Source: Salinigranum rubrum
GTDB taxonomy: Archaea > Halobacteriota > Halobacteria > Halobacteriales > Haloferacaceae
Direction of reading: 5' to 3'
DNA: 64,000 nt
Assembly: GCF_002906575.1 (NCBI RefSeq)
Contig: NZ_CP026309.1
Span: 2,914,001-2,978,000 of the forward strand
The translations under genes and the position numbers were made by a program. This document shows positions 8,011 to 16,159 of the stretch, one piece after another; within the stretch, counting starts at the first letter, position 1, and each line of letters begins with the position of its first letter. The notes beneath the pieces are model-generated. The model worked only from the letters and a program-made list of their open reading frames with translations, did no database searches and was not told the DNA's origin.

Positions 8011-9273
8011 TCAGGTCACGCCGCCGCCGACCGAGTAGTCCTCGTAGAGCCGCTCGTCGAGAACGGTCTCCAGTCTGTCGATGACGCGCCAGACGTCCTC
8101 GAAACGGGTGTACAGCGGCGCGGGGCAGACCCGGACGACGTTCGGCGGCCGGTAGTCGACGACGACGCCGCGGTCGCGGAGCGCCTCCGACACCCGGTCG
8201 GCCTCGGGGTGTTCGACCGCGACGTGGCCGCCGCGTTCCTCGTGTGCGCGCGGGGTCCCGATCTCGCACTCGGGGAGGCGTGCGTCGACGAGGTCGACGA
8301 GGTAGTCGGTGAGCGCCAGCGACTTCTCGCGGGCGACCTCGACCCCGCCGGCGTCGTCGAGCACGTCGAGCGCGCCGTCGAGCGGTGCCGCTGCCAGGAC
8401 GGGAACCGTCCCGACCTGGAACGCGCCGGCGTGTGGAGCAGGGTCGTACGTCATCGCCATGTCGAACTGCGTCTCCTTGTCGTTACCCCACCACCCCGCG
8501 AGGTGAGGCGTCACGCCGAAGTGCCGCTCGTTGACGTACAGACCCGCGAGAGCGCCGGGACCGGCGTTGAGGTACTTGTAGTGACACCAGACGGCGAAGT
8601 CGACGCCGACTTCCGACAGCGAGTGCGGGACGACGCCGACGGAGTGGGCGAGGTCGAACCCCGCGAGCGCGCCCGCGTCGTGGGCGGCCTCGGTGATGGC
8701 CTCGATGTCGAACAACTGACCCGAACGGTAGAGCACGGAGGGGAGAAACACCATGCCGACGTCGTCGTCGATGGCGTCGAGGACGTCCTCGCGGGCGACG
8801 GTGCGCCCGTCGCGGCTCTCGACGACACGAAGCGCGTCCTCGGGGTCGACGCCACGGGAGCGAAGTTGGGCGCGGATGGCGTAGTGGTCAGTGGGGAAAT
8901 CGAGCGCGTCGACGACGATTTTCGAGCCTCGACTCGGATCGTAGAACGTCCCGACGAGCGTGTGGATGTTCACCGTGGTGGAGTTGGCGACGACGACTTC
9001 CTCCTCCCTCGCGCCGACGAGCGGTGCCACGCGCGCGCCGAGTCGCTCGCCGTAGGAGAACCACTCCGGGTCGGCGTCGGTCCATCCGCGGATGGCGAGG
9101 GCGCGCCACTCCTCGACGACGCGGTCGAGCGCCGCCTCTGCGTCCGCCGAGAGGAGGCCGAGCGAGTTGCCGTCCATGTACAGGTCGTCGGGGAGGAAGA
9201 AGCGGTCCCTGACCTCCGAGAGCGGGTCCGCCGCGTCGCGCTCGCGGGCGTCGGCGAGGGAGGGGTCGTCCAT
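8011..9273 (-). CDS. kynU: Kynureninase
   Basis: 420 residues, a PLP-dependent fold-type I hydrolase cleaving kynurenine to anthranilate and alanine. Signatures are YMDGNSLGLL near the N-terminus, the phosphate-binding segment VVANSTTVNIH, the Asp pair region FDLAHSVGVVP, the PLP lysine motif WCHYKYLNAGPGALAG, and GWWGNDKETQF. Length matches bacterial KynU. The ATG at 9273 is the first family-consistent start. No tryptophan dioxygenase or formamidase gene lies beside it, so the rest of the pathway is elsewhere. A 690-bp non-coding stretch lies upstream. Confidence 0.95.
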   Translation of the reverse strand: MDDPSLADARERDAADPLSEVRDRFFLPDDLYMDGNSLGLLSADAEAALDRVVEEWRALAIRGWTDADPEWFSYGERLGARVAPLVGAREEEVVVANSTTVNIHTLVGTFYDPSRGSKIVVDALDFPTDHYAIRAQLRSRGVDPEDALRVVESRDGRTVAREDVLDAIDDDVGMVFLPSVLYRSGQLFDIEAITEAAHDAGALAGFDLAHSVGVVPHSLSEVGVDFAVWCHYKYLNAGPGALAGLYVNERHFGVTPHLAGWWGNDKETQFDMAMTYDPAPHAGAFQVGTVPVLAAAPLDGALDVLDDAGGVEVAREKSLALTDYLVDLVDARLPECEIGTPRAHEERGGHVAVEHPEADRVSEALRDRGVVVDYRPPNVVRVCPAPLYTRFEDVWRVIDRLETVLDERLYEDYSVGGGVT

Positions 9274-9965
9274 GGGTGGTGTGAGGTACGGGGGTGGAAG
9301 TAGCTTGGCGTCGCATCGGGGAGGTGGTCGGTGGCGTCCCCCGGTGAAGTGGCGAACAGCCGGCACGCTCCGCGGCGCACGGTGTCGTGCCGGGCAATCG
9401 CGACGCACCGTGCGGTGTGCGTTACGTCACGCTCTACCCGGAGTGGCCACGGCTTCGTATTTGAACGTCGGCCCGCTTCGGTGTGGGCCGGTGAGTCAGA
9501 GAGCGTATTCCGAACGATGGAAGACGGTCCGCTGTGAGGGGTGCCACGGAGACAAAGAGACCGTGGAGTCGCTAGAGCGGTGGACCGCAGCCTCGTTCAC
9601 CGGAGCGACGACGTCACTCCGAGCCGTTCGGTCACTCGCTTCACTCGCTCACGAAGACCTCCCCATCCGGTGGCCCGCGCACGGAGGCGCGGGCTGACCA
9701 CCGAAGCGGCGGAGCCGCTTCGAGCCGTTCGTTCGGTACCCTCACGAAGACCTCGCGCGTTCGCTCGCTCTCACGCGTCGACGGTCCCTGTCATAGGAGG
9801 GTTCGGTGGCGCGTGGCCTCACCGTCCCCGTGTACAGCGCGGTGTTCGTGCTGTCGGCTCCCCCCATCACGACTCTCGCGTTTACCTCGACTGCGACTGC
9901 TACCGCCACACGCCGCGCACCACCGACCCCGTGGCTGTTTTGTCCGTCCACCACGCCTACGACGT
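9274..9965. other. Long non-coding interval with hairpins and a split direct repeat
   Basis: No credible gene: open frames here are short, arginine-rich shadows. Nested inverted repeats occur at 9361-9414 (CGGCACG/CGTGCCG and CGCACGGTG/CACCGTGCG), about 90-140 nt before kynU. A repeat pair is described separately (9620-9754). The last 200 bp carry a mixed-composition promoter region for the esterase at 9966. This is the longest interval without a gene in the window. Confidence 0.6.
9620..9754. repeat. Imperfect direct repeats flanking two hairpins
   Basis: Positions 9620-9661 and 9721-9754 share CGAGCCGTTCG at the left end and CTCACGAAGACCTC at the right, with 17 versus 9 bases between. The 59 bp between the copies contain GCCCGCGC/GCGCGGGC (about 9671-9692) and GAAGCGGC/GCCGCTTC (about 9703-9721) stem-loops. 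It could be a degenerate non-autonomous element or a duplicated regulatory segment. Confidence 0.5.
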
Positions 9966-10964
9966 ATGACCGACCGCGACCCGGACGCAGACGTGCCTCC
10001 CGACATCGACGCCAACACCAGCGCTCACGCCGCGGACGAACTCGACCCGCAGGCACGGGCTATCGTCGACGAGGCCGCCCGACTGGGTCTCCCCGAGTGG
10101 TCCGCCCTCTCCGTCGGGAGCGCCCGCCGCCTCGAAGACGAACTGTTCGGGCCGACGGCGGGAGTGGACGTCGAGCGCGTCTCCGACATCGCCGTCGACG
10201 GACCGGGCGACGACCTTCCCCTCCGCGTCTACCACCCCGACCCCGGCGAAGAACTCCCCGCGCTCTGTTTCTTCCACGGCGGCCTCTGGGCGCTGGGGAC
10301 GCTCGACTCCATCGACGAGGTCTGTCGCCGCCTCGCCCGCCGCGCCCGTCGCGTCGTCGTGAGCGTCGACTACCGACTCGCGCCCGAACACCCGTTCCCC
10401 GCCGGCGTAGAGGACTGCGTCGCCGCCGTGGAGTGGGTCGCAGCACACGGCGCGGCGCTCGGTGCAGACCCGACCCGCCTCGCGGTCGGCGGCACGAGCG
10501 CCGGCGGTAACCTCGCCGCGGCGACCTGCCTCTTCGTCCGCGAGTTCGACGGCCCGGAAATCGAGGGACAACTGCTCCTCTACCCGATGCTCGACAGCGC
10601 CCTCGACGCCCCGTCGCTCGACGAACGGGCCGACGGGCCGCTCTTGACCCGTCGCGACGTTGCCTGGGCGTACGAGACCTACCTCCGGTCGCCGGTCGAC
10701 CGCCACAACCCGTTCGTCTCGCCCGTTCGCGCGGACTCCCTCGCCGGCCTCCCGCCCGCACTCGTCGTGACGGCCGGCTTCGACCCGTTGCGGGACGAGG
10801 GGGCGGCCTACGCGGCGGCGCTCTCGGACGCCGGCGTTCCCACCCGACACGACCACGAACCGGCGATGCCGCACGGCTTCCTCAGCCTCGCTGCCGACGT
10901 CGACGCCGCTGACGAGGCGCTCGACCGGGTCGCAGAGACGCTGCGAGCGGGGTTCGAGCGCTAG
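9966..10964 (+). CDS. Alpha/beta hydrolase, hormone-sensitive-lipase-type esterase
   Basis: 332 residues. The oxyanion-hole motif FFHGGLW, the block VVVSVDYRLAPEHPFPA, the nucleophile motif GGTSAGGNLA (usually GDSAGG), the acid segment TAGFDPLRDEG and the histidine segment HDHEPAMPHGF match the HSL/GDSAG esterase family. It probably hydrolyses short-chain carboxylic esters in the cytoplasm; no signal peptide is seen. The Asp-to-Thr change inside the nucleophile elbow is uncommon but leaves the catalytic Ser. Its stop shares a CTAG with the stop of the convergent gene at 10961. Confidence 0.9.
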   Translation: MTDRDPDADVPPDIDANTSAHAADELDPQARAIVDEAARLGLPEWSALSVGSARRLEDELFGPTAGVDVERVSDIAVDGPGDDLPLRVYHPDPGEELPALCFFHGGLWALGTLDSIDEVCRRLARRARRVVVSVDYRLAPEHPFPAGVEDCVAAVEWVAAHGAALGADPTRLAVGGTSAGGNLAAATCLFVREFDGPEIEGQLLLYPMLDSALDAPSLDERADGPLLTRRDVAWAYETYLRSPVDRHNPFVSPVRADSLAGLPPALVVTAGFDPLRDEGAAYAAALSDAGVPTRHDHEPAMPHGFLSLAADVDAADEALDRVAETLRAGFER

Positions 10965-11998
10965 CCCGACGCGTCGTCGGTCGCACGGTCCGCCAGCGCG
11001 GCGTACACCGGCCACGAGGAGTCACCCCGCGGCTTCGACGCCGGATTCCCGTCGAGCGTGACGCCCTCGCCCGCGACGACGGAACCGACGACGCCGACGG
11101 GCGTGCCTCGCCGTTCGAGCGCGTCGACGACGTCGTCGGTTCGTGCCGGATCGACCGCGACCACGAGGGTGCCGGCGGTCGTCGCCGTCCACGGGTCGAA
11201 GCCGAGCGCGTCGCTTGTCTCGCGCACGCCCGGCCGCCACGGCACCGCCGAGGTGTCGACGTCGAACCGTACGCCGGCGGCGTCGGCCATCTCGAAGAAC
11301 GCACCCAGCAGGCCTCCCTCGGTGGCGTCGTGCATCGCGTGGACGTCGCCCCGTGCGGCGTCGCTGATCGCCCGGGCGTCGCGGACGGCACCGGCCTCGT
11401 CGAGGCGGGCCTGCGCGGTTTCGAGGTCGCTCCCGGAGAGCGGCACCTCGTCGGGGAACAGCGACGTGAGCAGTCCCGTCGTCTCCACGGCCGGCCCTTT
11501 CGTGACGAGGAGATCGTCGCCGGGGCGGGCGCCGTCGGGACGGACGAGGTCCTCGAAGTCGCCGACCGCGAGGGCGGTGGCGGCCCCGACCCACGGGAAC
11601 GCACTGTCCGCGTAGCGGGCGGTGTGGCCGGCGGCGATGGCGACGCCCAACTCCTCCGCCTCGTCGCTCCACGCCCGCCAGAAGGTGGCGAACTCGTCGT
11701 CGTCGAAGTCGGGCGGCAGCGACAGCGAGACGGTGAGGTGCGTGGGCGCGAGGCCGGAGACGGCGACGTCGGCGAGGATAATGTCGAGCGCGAAGCGGGC
11801 GGCGCGGTCGAACCCCAGTCGGGGGAGGACCGAGACGGGGTCGGTAGCGACGACGAGCGCCTTCCCGCCGACGTCGACGACGCCGAAATCGACGCCGTGG
11901 GTCGGCCCGAGCGTCACGTCGTCGCGGTCGGCGCCGAGGTTCGGGTACAGGTACTCGGAGAAGAACGCCGCGTCGACTTTGCCGAGGTCCGCGTCCAT
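10961..11998 (-). CDS. AIR synthase-related protein (HypE/SelD-like superfamily)
   Basis: 345 residues with an N-terminal AIRS domain (VGGKALVVATDPVSVLPRLG, then LDIILADVAVSGLAPTHLTVSL) and a C-terminal AIRS_C domain (PGDDLLVTKGPAVETTGLL, then HDATEGGLLGAFFEMADAAG). This superfamily includes PurM, ThiL, HypE and SelD, which use ATP through the two domains. The HypE C-terminal Cys tail is absent, so it is not a hydrogenase maturation HypE. The role is unknown. The start at 11998 is the first Met with conserved sequence after it. Confidence 0.85.
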   Translation of the reverse strand: MDADLGKVDAAFFSEYLYPNLGADRDDVTLGPTHGVDFGVVDVGGKALVVATDPVSVLPRLGFDRAARFALDIILADVAVSGLAPTHLTVSLSLPPDFDDDEFATFWRAWSDEAEELGVAIAAGHTARYADSAFPWVGAATALAVGDFEDLVRPDGARPGDDLLVTKGPAVETTGLLTSLFPDEVPLSGSDLETAQARLDEAGAVRDARAISDAARGDVHAMHDATEGGLLGAFFEMADAAGVRFDVDTSAVPWRPGVRETSDALGFDPWTATTAGTLVVAVDPARTDDVVDALERRGTPVGVVGSVVAGEGVTLDGNPASKPRGDSSWPVYAALADRATDDASG

Positions 11999-12411
11999 GG
12001 CTTCACTGGCGGGGCGGGCCTCATAAGGACTGTCGTGGGCCGGTTCTGGCCGTCGCTCCCCCCGAGGCAGCGACGAGCGGTACACGACGCGGTCACGGCA
12101 GTCCGTCTCAGAACCCGGGGCACTCCCCCAACCACGACAGGCAACCCTCGGCGGGAAGCCAGTTTTCCAGGTGTCCGTCTCAGAACCCGGGGCACTCCCC
12201 CAACCACGACTGGGCGTCGTTCGTACGGAGATGGTCGGAGGCGGAGTGTCCCGCCCCCGACCGACTTCGCTCATGAAGGGCGCAGGTCTCCTGGTATCCC
12301 CGTGGACCAAACAGCGGGTGTCCGTCTCCTACGCCGACTCGAATTCGTCACTCGGGGGATATGAATCTCACTAAGTCTACTCGGTACTCGGGGTGAGAGG
12401 AATATAGGGAA
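11999..12411. other. Non-coding interval carrying a two-copy repeat
   Basis: No gene is supported between the AIRS-like gene and the MFS gene, both on the minus strand. The interval contains the 38-bp repeat pair described separately and, near 12402-12416, an AT-richer stretch beside the MFS stop codon. The left part is the promoter region of the AIRS-like gene. Confidence 0.55.
12101..12210. repeat. Two identical 38-bp direct repeats separated by 34 bp
   Basis: Positions 12101-12138 and 12173-12210 are identical, starting GTCCGTCTCAGAACCC and ending CCCAACCACGAC. Each contains a GGGG-CACT-CCCC hairpin. A short third similarity (GTGTCCGTCTC) occurs near 12318. The spacing is CRISPR-like, but only two copies exist and no cas genes are present, so a duplicated regulatory or mobile-element segment is more likely. 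Confidence 0.75.
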
Positions 12412-13655
12412 TCATAGTTCCCCGCCGGAGTCGTGAGGCCCGGCACGCGTCGAGACGGCGACCGCCACGACGCCGACCGCGGTCACGGCGAGGACCGTGC
12501 CGACCGTCGACAGCCGGACGGCGCCCGCGAACCCGAGGTCGGCCCGCGTCGTTGCGACCGCGACACCCAGCGCGAGCGGTGCGGCCGTGCTCCCGAGTCG
12601 TCCGACCGACTCGCCAGCGCTGACGAGACCACCGCGGACGTCGTCGGTCGCGACGGAACTGAGGGTGCTCCGATACAGCGAGAGGACGACGCCGAACCCC
12701 GCGCCGGCGACGACGCTCGCCGCGCCCACGGCGACAACCGACGGCGCGACGCCGACGACGGTGACGCCGCCAGCGAGTGCCGCCAACGAGCCGAGCAGCG
12801 GCAGTCGTCGCGAATCGAAGCGAGCGGTGAGCCGTCCGACCTGTGTCCCCCGAGCGAGGAGGCGACGCTGGCGAGCGCGACGACGCCACCGGCCTGTGCG
12901 GCCGTCCCGCCGAGCACGCGGACGACGAGCAGCGAGTTGTGCGTGAGGAAGACGAACCAGAGGAAGGAGGGCACCGCTCGCCCCACGAGCGTCGCCGCGA
13001 TGTGCGGTTGGCGGGCGAGGCCGGCGAGCGCACCCAGGTTCCAGCCGACGGCACCGCCGTCGGTTCGGGGCTCGCGGGTCGGTTCGTCGAACGCGACCAC
13101 GACGACGAGGCTTGCGACGAGCGCGACGGCGTAGAGGAGGAAGGGGGCCTGCCAGGCCACGCCGACGAGGAGCCCCGAGAGGAGGGGGAAGACGGTCAGC
13201 GAGGCGCCGACGGTCGTAAACCGAAGCCCCTGTGCGGTCGCCTCGCGGGCACCCCGATACAGGTCGCCGACGCTGGCGATGAGCACCGGTGCGATACCGG
13301 CGTAGCCGACGCCCTGGAGCAGTCGGAGCGCGAGCGTGGTCGTGAAGTCGGTGGTCAGCGAGATGGCGACGCCGGCGAGTCCGAACAGCGCGAGCCCCGT
13401 CGCGAGGACGGGTTTGCGACCGTAGCGGTCGGAGACGACGCCCGCGACGGGAATCAACACGACACCCGGCGCGGTGAAGACGGCCATGAGCAGGCCGACC
13501 TGTGCCTCGCTGACGCCGAGGGGGCCGGTCAGCGAGTCGAGAATCGGCGAGACGACGCTCGCCCCGAGCGGGGAGGCGACGCTCGCGAGCAGAACCACCT
13601 GAAACCCTCGGTCACCCAGGACGGAGGCGTCGTCACCAGCGAGACGCTCGAACAC
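12412..13655 (-). pseudogene. MFS transporter, reading frame broken at a C run
   Basis: Reads as one 12-helix MFS drug/sugar transporter in two frames. The N-terminal part (from a likely GTG at 13655) contains VAGVVSDRYGRKPVLATG, the MFS motif A, and runs to VASSLGG. The C-terminal part resumes as QVGRLTARFDSRRLP and ends at 12412. The frames join at the five-C run 12847-12851 on the plus strand; one extra base there restores an open frame of about 414 residues, the usual MFS length. No other damage is visible, so a sequencing indel or very recent mutation is likely. It is next to an epoxide-hydrolase-like gene. Confidence 0.8.
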
Positions 13656-13689
13656 GGCCGAGGTTCCCGCGGGGGAGAGTTGAGCGTTC

Positions 13690-14610
13690 TCATTCGTCGC
13701 CCGCACAGAACCCGACGAGTTCCTCGGCGACGGCCTCGCTCTCCTCGTGCTGGACCCAGTGGGTGGCCTCCTCGAAGTACCGGAGCGACCCGTCGTCACA
13801 GAACGTGAGGCTCTCCTCGGCCATGGCGCGTTCGAGGAACTGGTCGCCCGCACCCCACAGGATTCGGGTCGGGACGCGCACCTGCGTCGTCCGCGGCTCC
13901 GGCCGCTCGCGGGCGATGGCGCGGTACCAGTTCACCATCGCCGCGTACGCGCCGGGCTGAGACCACGCGGTCCGGTAGCGTTCGAGGTCCCGCGACGAGA
14001 ACGTCCCCGGACGGGCCGAATCCCGGAGCGCCCGGGTCGGGAGCGCCCAGTCGTTCAGGCGGGCGACGCGTTCGGGGAGGGAGGGAAGCTGGAAGAAGAG
14101 GACGTACCACGACTTCAACTGCTGGCGCGGGTTTCGCGCGAGGGTGCGGCGGAACACCGTCGGATGGGGGACGTTCACGGCGACGAGTCGGGAGAGCCGG
14201 TCGGGGTGGTGCAGCGCCGTCCACCACGCGACGGCGGCCCCCCAGTCGTGACCGACCACGCGCGCCTCCTCGTAGTCGAACTCCGAGAGGAGGCCGACGA
14301 CGTCGCCCGCGAGGTAGTCGATACCGTACGCGTCGACGGCTCCCGGTTTGGAGCTGAGATTGTAGCCGCGCTGGTCCGGGACGAGCACTCGAAAGCCGGC
14401 CTCGGCGAGCGGTGCGATCTGTGCGCGCCAGCCGTACCAGCACTCGGGGAAGCCGTGGAGCAAGACGACGGGCGTGCCGTCGTCGGGACCGGCGACGACG
14501 GTGTGGAGGGTGACGTCGCCGACGTCGACGTAGCGGCTCTCGGCGTCGACGCCGAGTCCGACGTTCGCCGCGGTGAGTCCCGGCGGAGCGGACCGTGAGG
14601 AGCGGGCCAT
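13690..14610 (-). CDS. Alpha/beta hydrolase, epoxide hydrolase-like
   Basis: 306 residues. The HGFPECWYGW motif (oxyanion hole), the nucleophile elbow VVGHDWGAAVAWW with Asp as nucleophile, and the histidine segment ATHWVQHEESE match epoxide hydrolases and haloalkane dehalogenases. The cap domain around residues 150-220 is tryptophan and tyrosine rich, as in epoxide hydrolases. No signal peptide. It lies upstream of, and in the same direction as, the broken MFS gene, close enough for co-transcription. Confidence 0.88.
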   Translation of the reverse strand: MARSSRSAPPGLTAANVGLGVDAESRYVDVGDVTLHTVVAGPDDGTPVVLLHGFPECWYGWRAQIAPLAEAGFRVLVPDQRGYNLSSKPGAVDAYGIDYLAGDVVGLLSEFDYEEARVVGHDWGAAVAWWTALHHPDRLSRLVAVNVPHPTVFRRTLARNPRQQLKSWYVLFFQLPSLPERVARLNDWALPTRALRDSARPGTFSSRDLERYRTAWSQPGAYAAMVNWYRAIARERPEPRTTQVRVPTRILWGAGDQFLERAMAEESLTFCDDGSLRYFEEATHWVQHEESEAVAEELVGFCAGDE

Positions 14611-14632
14611 ACCGGAGGGTAGGAAGTCACGG

Positions 14633-15733
14633 TCAAATAGCCACGGGGAGGTCGACGACGAACACCGTCCCCCGGGGCTCGTTGTCGACGGCGTGGACCG
14701 ACCCGCCGAAGCGGGTCACGAGTTCCCGGACGAGGAAGAGGCCGATGCCCGTGCCGTCGCTGTCGAGGCCGCGGACGTCCTTCTCGAACACCGCCCGCTT
14801 CTGGTCGTCCGGGAGGCCCGGGCCGTTGTCCGCGATTCTGACGCGGAATCGGAGCCCCTCCCGTTCCGCGCTCACGGACACTCGCGGCGGGTCGCTGTCG
14901 TTGTGGGAGACGGCGTTCGAGAGGAGGTTCCCGAACACCGAGTGGAGCAGTTCGTTCGCGACGACGGTCGTCCCCGCGAGGTCGGCGTCGTACTCGACGT
15001 TCACCGCTACCTCGTCGTAGCGGTCCTGGAGCTTCCGGACCTCCTCGTCGAGGACGCCGAGAACGTCGACGGCCTCCGTCTGCAGCCCGTTCTCCTCGTC
15101 GGCGTCCTCCGCGAGCACGGTGACCAGGTCGTACGCGGTGTCGGTGAGTTCGGCGACGTTCTCACACGCCCTGGTGACGCGTTCGAGCGCCGCTCTTCCC
15201 TCCTCGTCGTCGACGTGGTCGTCGAGGACCGTGGCCCAGCCGCGGGCGACCGCGATGTCGTTCGAGATGTCGTGTCGCATGAGGCGCGTGAGCACTTCGA
15301 GCTGGTCGTTCACGGCCGAGACGCGGTTCTCGCGCTCTTCGAGGAGGCGCTCGCGGCGGCTCCGTGCCTGGTTCCAGCGATACACCGCCACCAGGATGAC
15401 GAGCGTCCCGACGAGGATGGTGACGTCTTCGATGACGACGTCGACCAGGGTGGGCATGAAGACGACTTCGTCCGCCACGTCGGCGACGGAGTGGGCGCCG
15501 AGGAGCACGAGACCGAGAAAGAGCGGCCAGCCGACCCGGTCGTCGAGGCGGAGGCGCGCGACGAAGAAGATACCGAAGAGCGGCAAGAGGGCGATGGCGA
15601 GTTCGAGGTAGATCTGAACCGACACCGTCCCGCGTCGCGGGAGCGACCAGACGAGAAGCCCGCCGAGGAGCACGAGGGCGGCCACGGAGAGGCCGGCGAC
15701 GCCGCGGGGGAGCGACCTGGACTCGTCCGTCAT
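14633..15733 (-). CDS. Membrane sensor histidine kinase
   Basis: 366 residues. The first 135 or so form four to five membrane helices (VAGLSVAALVLLGGLLVW through VEDVTILVGTLVILVAVY), then a short coiled coil. The HisKA-type helix carries the phospho-acceptor in LTRLMRHDISNDIAVARG. The ATPase domain has an N-box (LLSNAVSHND), G1 (IADNGPGLP) and G2 (GTGIGLFLVREL). No PAS domain or dedicated response regulator is nearby, so the partner is unknown. I chose the ATG at 15733; another in-frame start lies at 15769. Confidence 0.9.
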   Translation of the reverse strand: MTDESRSLPRGVAGLSVAALVLLGGLLVWSLPRRGTVSVQIYLELAIALLPLFGIFFVARLRLDDRVGWPLFLGLVLLGAHSVADVADEVVFMPTLVDVVIEDVTILVGTLVILVAVYRWNQARSRRERLLEERENRVSAVNDQLEVLTRLMRHDISNDIAVARGWATVLDDHVDDEEGRAALERVTRACENVAELTDTAYDLVTVLAEDADEENGLQTEAVDVLGVLDEEVRKLQDRYDEVAVNVEYDADLAGTTVVANELLHSVFGNLLSNAVSHNDSDPPRVSVSAEREGLRFRVRIADNGPGLPDDQKRAVFEKDVRGLDSDGTGIGLFLVRELVTRFGGSVHAVDNEPRGTVFVVDLPVAI

Positions 15734-15820
15734 CGACGTCCGTCCGTCGGTGGCACCGAGTAAAAACACTGTTGTCTCCGCCGGAACGGAACGGTGACGA
15801 GGCGTCCCGTCCGGCGATTC

Positions 15821-16102
15821 TCACGCCTCGAACGGACGGAGCCTCGTGGGGACGTGTGGACGGAGCCGCAGGGAGTACGGCTCGACGAAACCGAGCCCGT
15901 ACCGGTTCCTCACGTCGCGCACCGCGCTCGCGCGACGGACGCCGATGGCGTCGAGACAGGCGCGGGTCACGAGGACGCAGTGGAACTCGATGCGTTCGGT
16001 CGGCGCTCGCGTCAGGTCGGGGAGTTCGCTGACGGGGAGCCCCAGTTCGTACTGCCGGGTGTAGCGCGTCGGTCGGCCGCCGGACGTTCGAGTACTTCGG
16101 CG
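15821..16102 (-). pseudogene. Possible remnant or frameshifted small ORF
   Basis: One minus-strand frame is open for about 94 codons with strong GC3 bias and protein-like content (RYTRQYELGLPVSELPDL, then IEFHCVLVTRACLDAIGV, then YGLGFVEPYSLRL), but has no ATG or GTG near its beginning. Just upstream another frame reads SSLVSIDVTPKYSNVRRP, and a one-base shift near 16070 would join them into a protein of about 90-110 residues beginning at a GTG. I do not recognise the family. It sits between the APC transporter and the histidine kinase genes, in an interval of 426 bp (15734-16159) with no other feature. Confidence 0.35.
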
Positions 16103-16159
16103 TCACGTCGATGCTGACGAGCGAGGAGTGATCGGACGGAAAGAAGGGGAGCCCGCGAT

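Noticed and set aside
9541-10056. Overlapping open frames in the interval before the esterase
   Set aside because: Arg/Ser-rich translations with no domain signature and wrong codon bias; typical shadow frames of GC-rich DNA.
12101-12210. Possible minimal CRISPR array (repeat-spacer-repeat)
   Set aside because: Only two repeats, no cas genes in the window, repeat length and sequence unlike the haloarchaeal repeats I know. Kept as a plain repeat.
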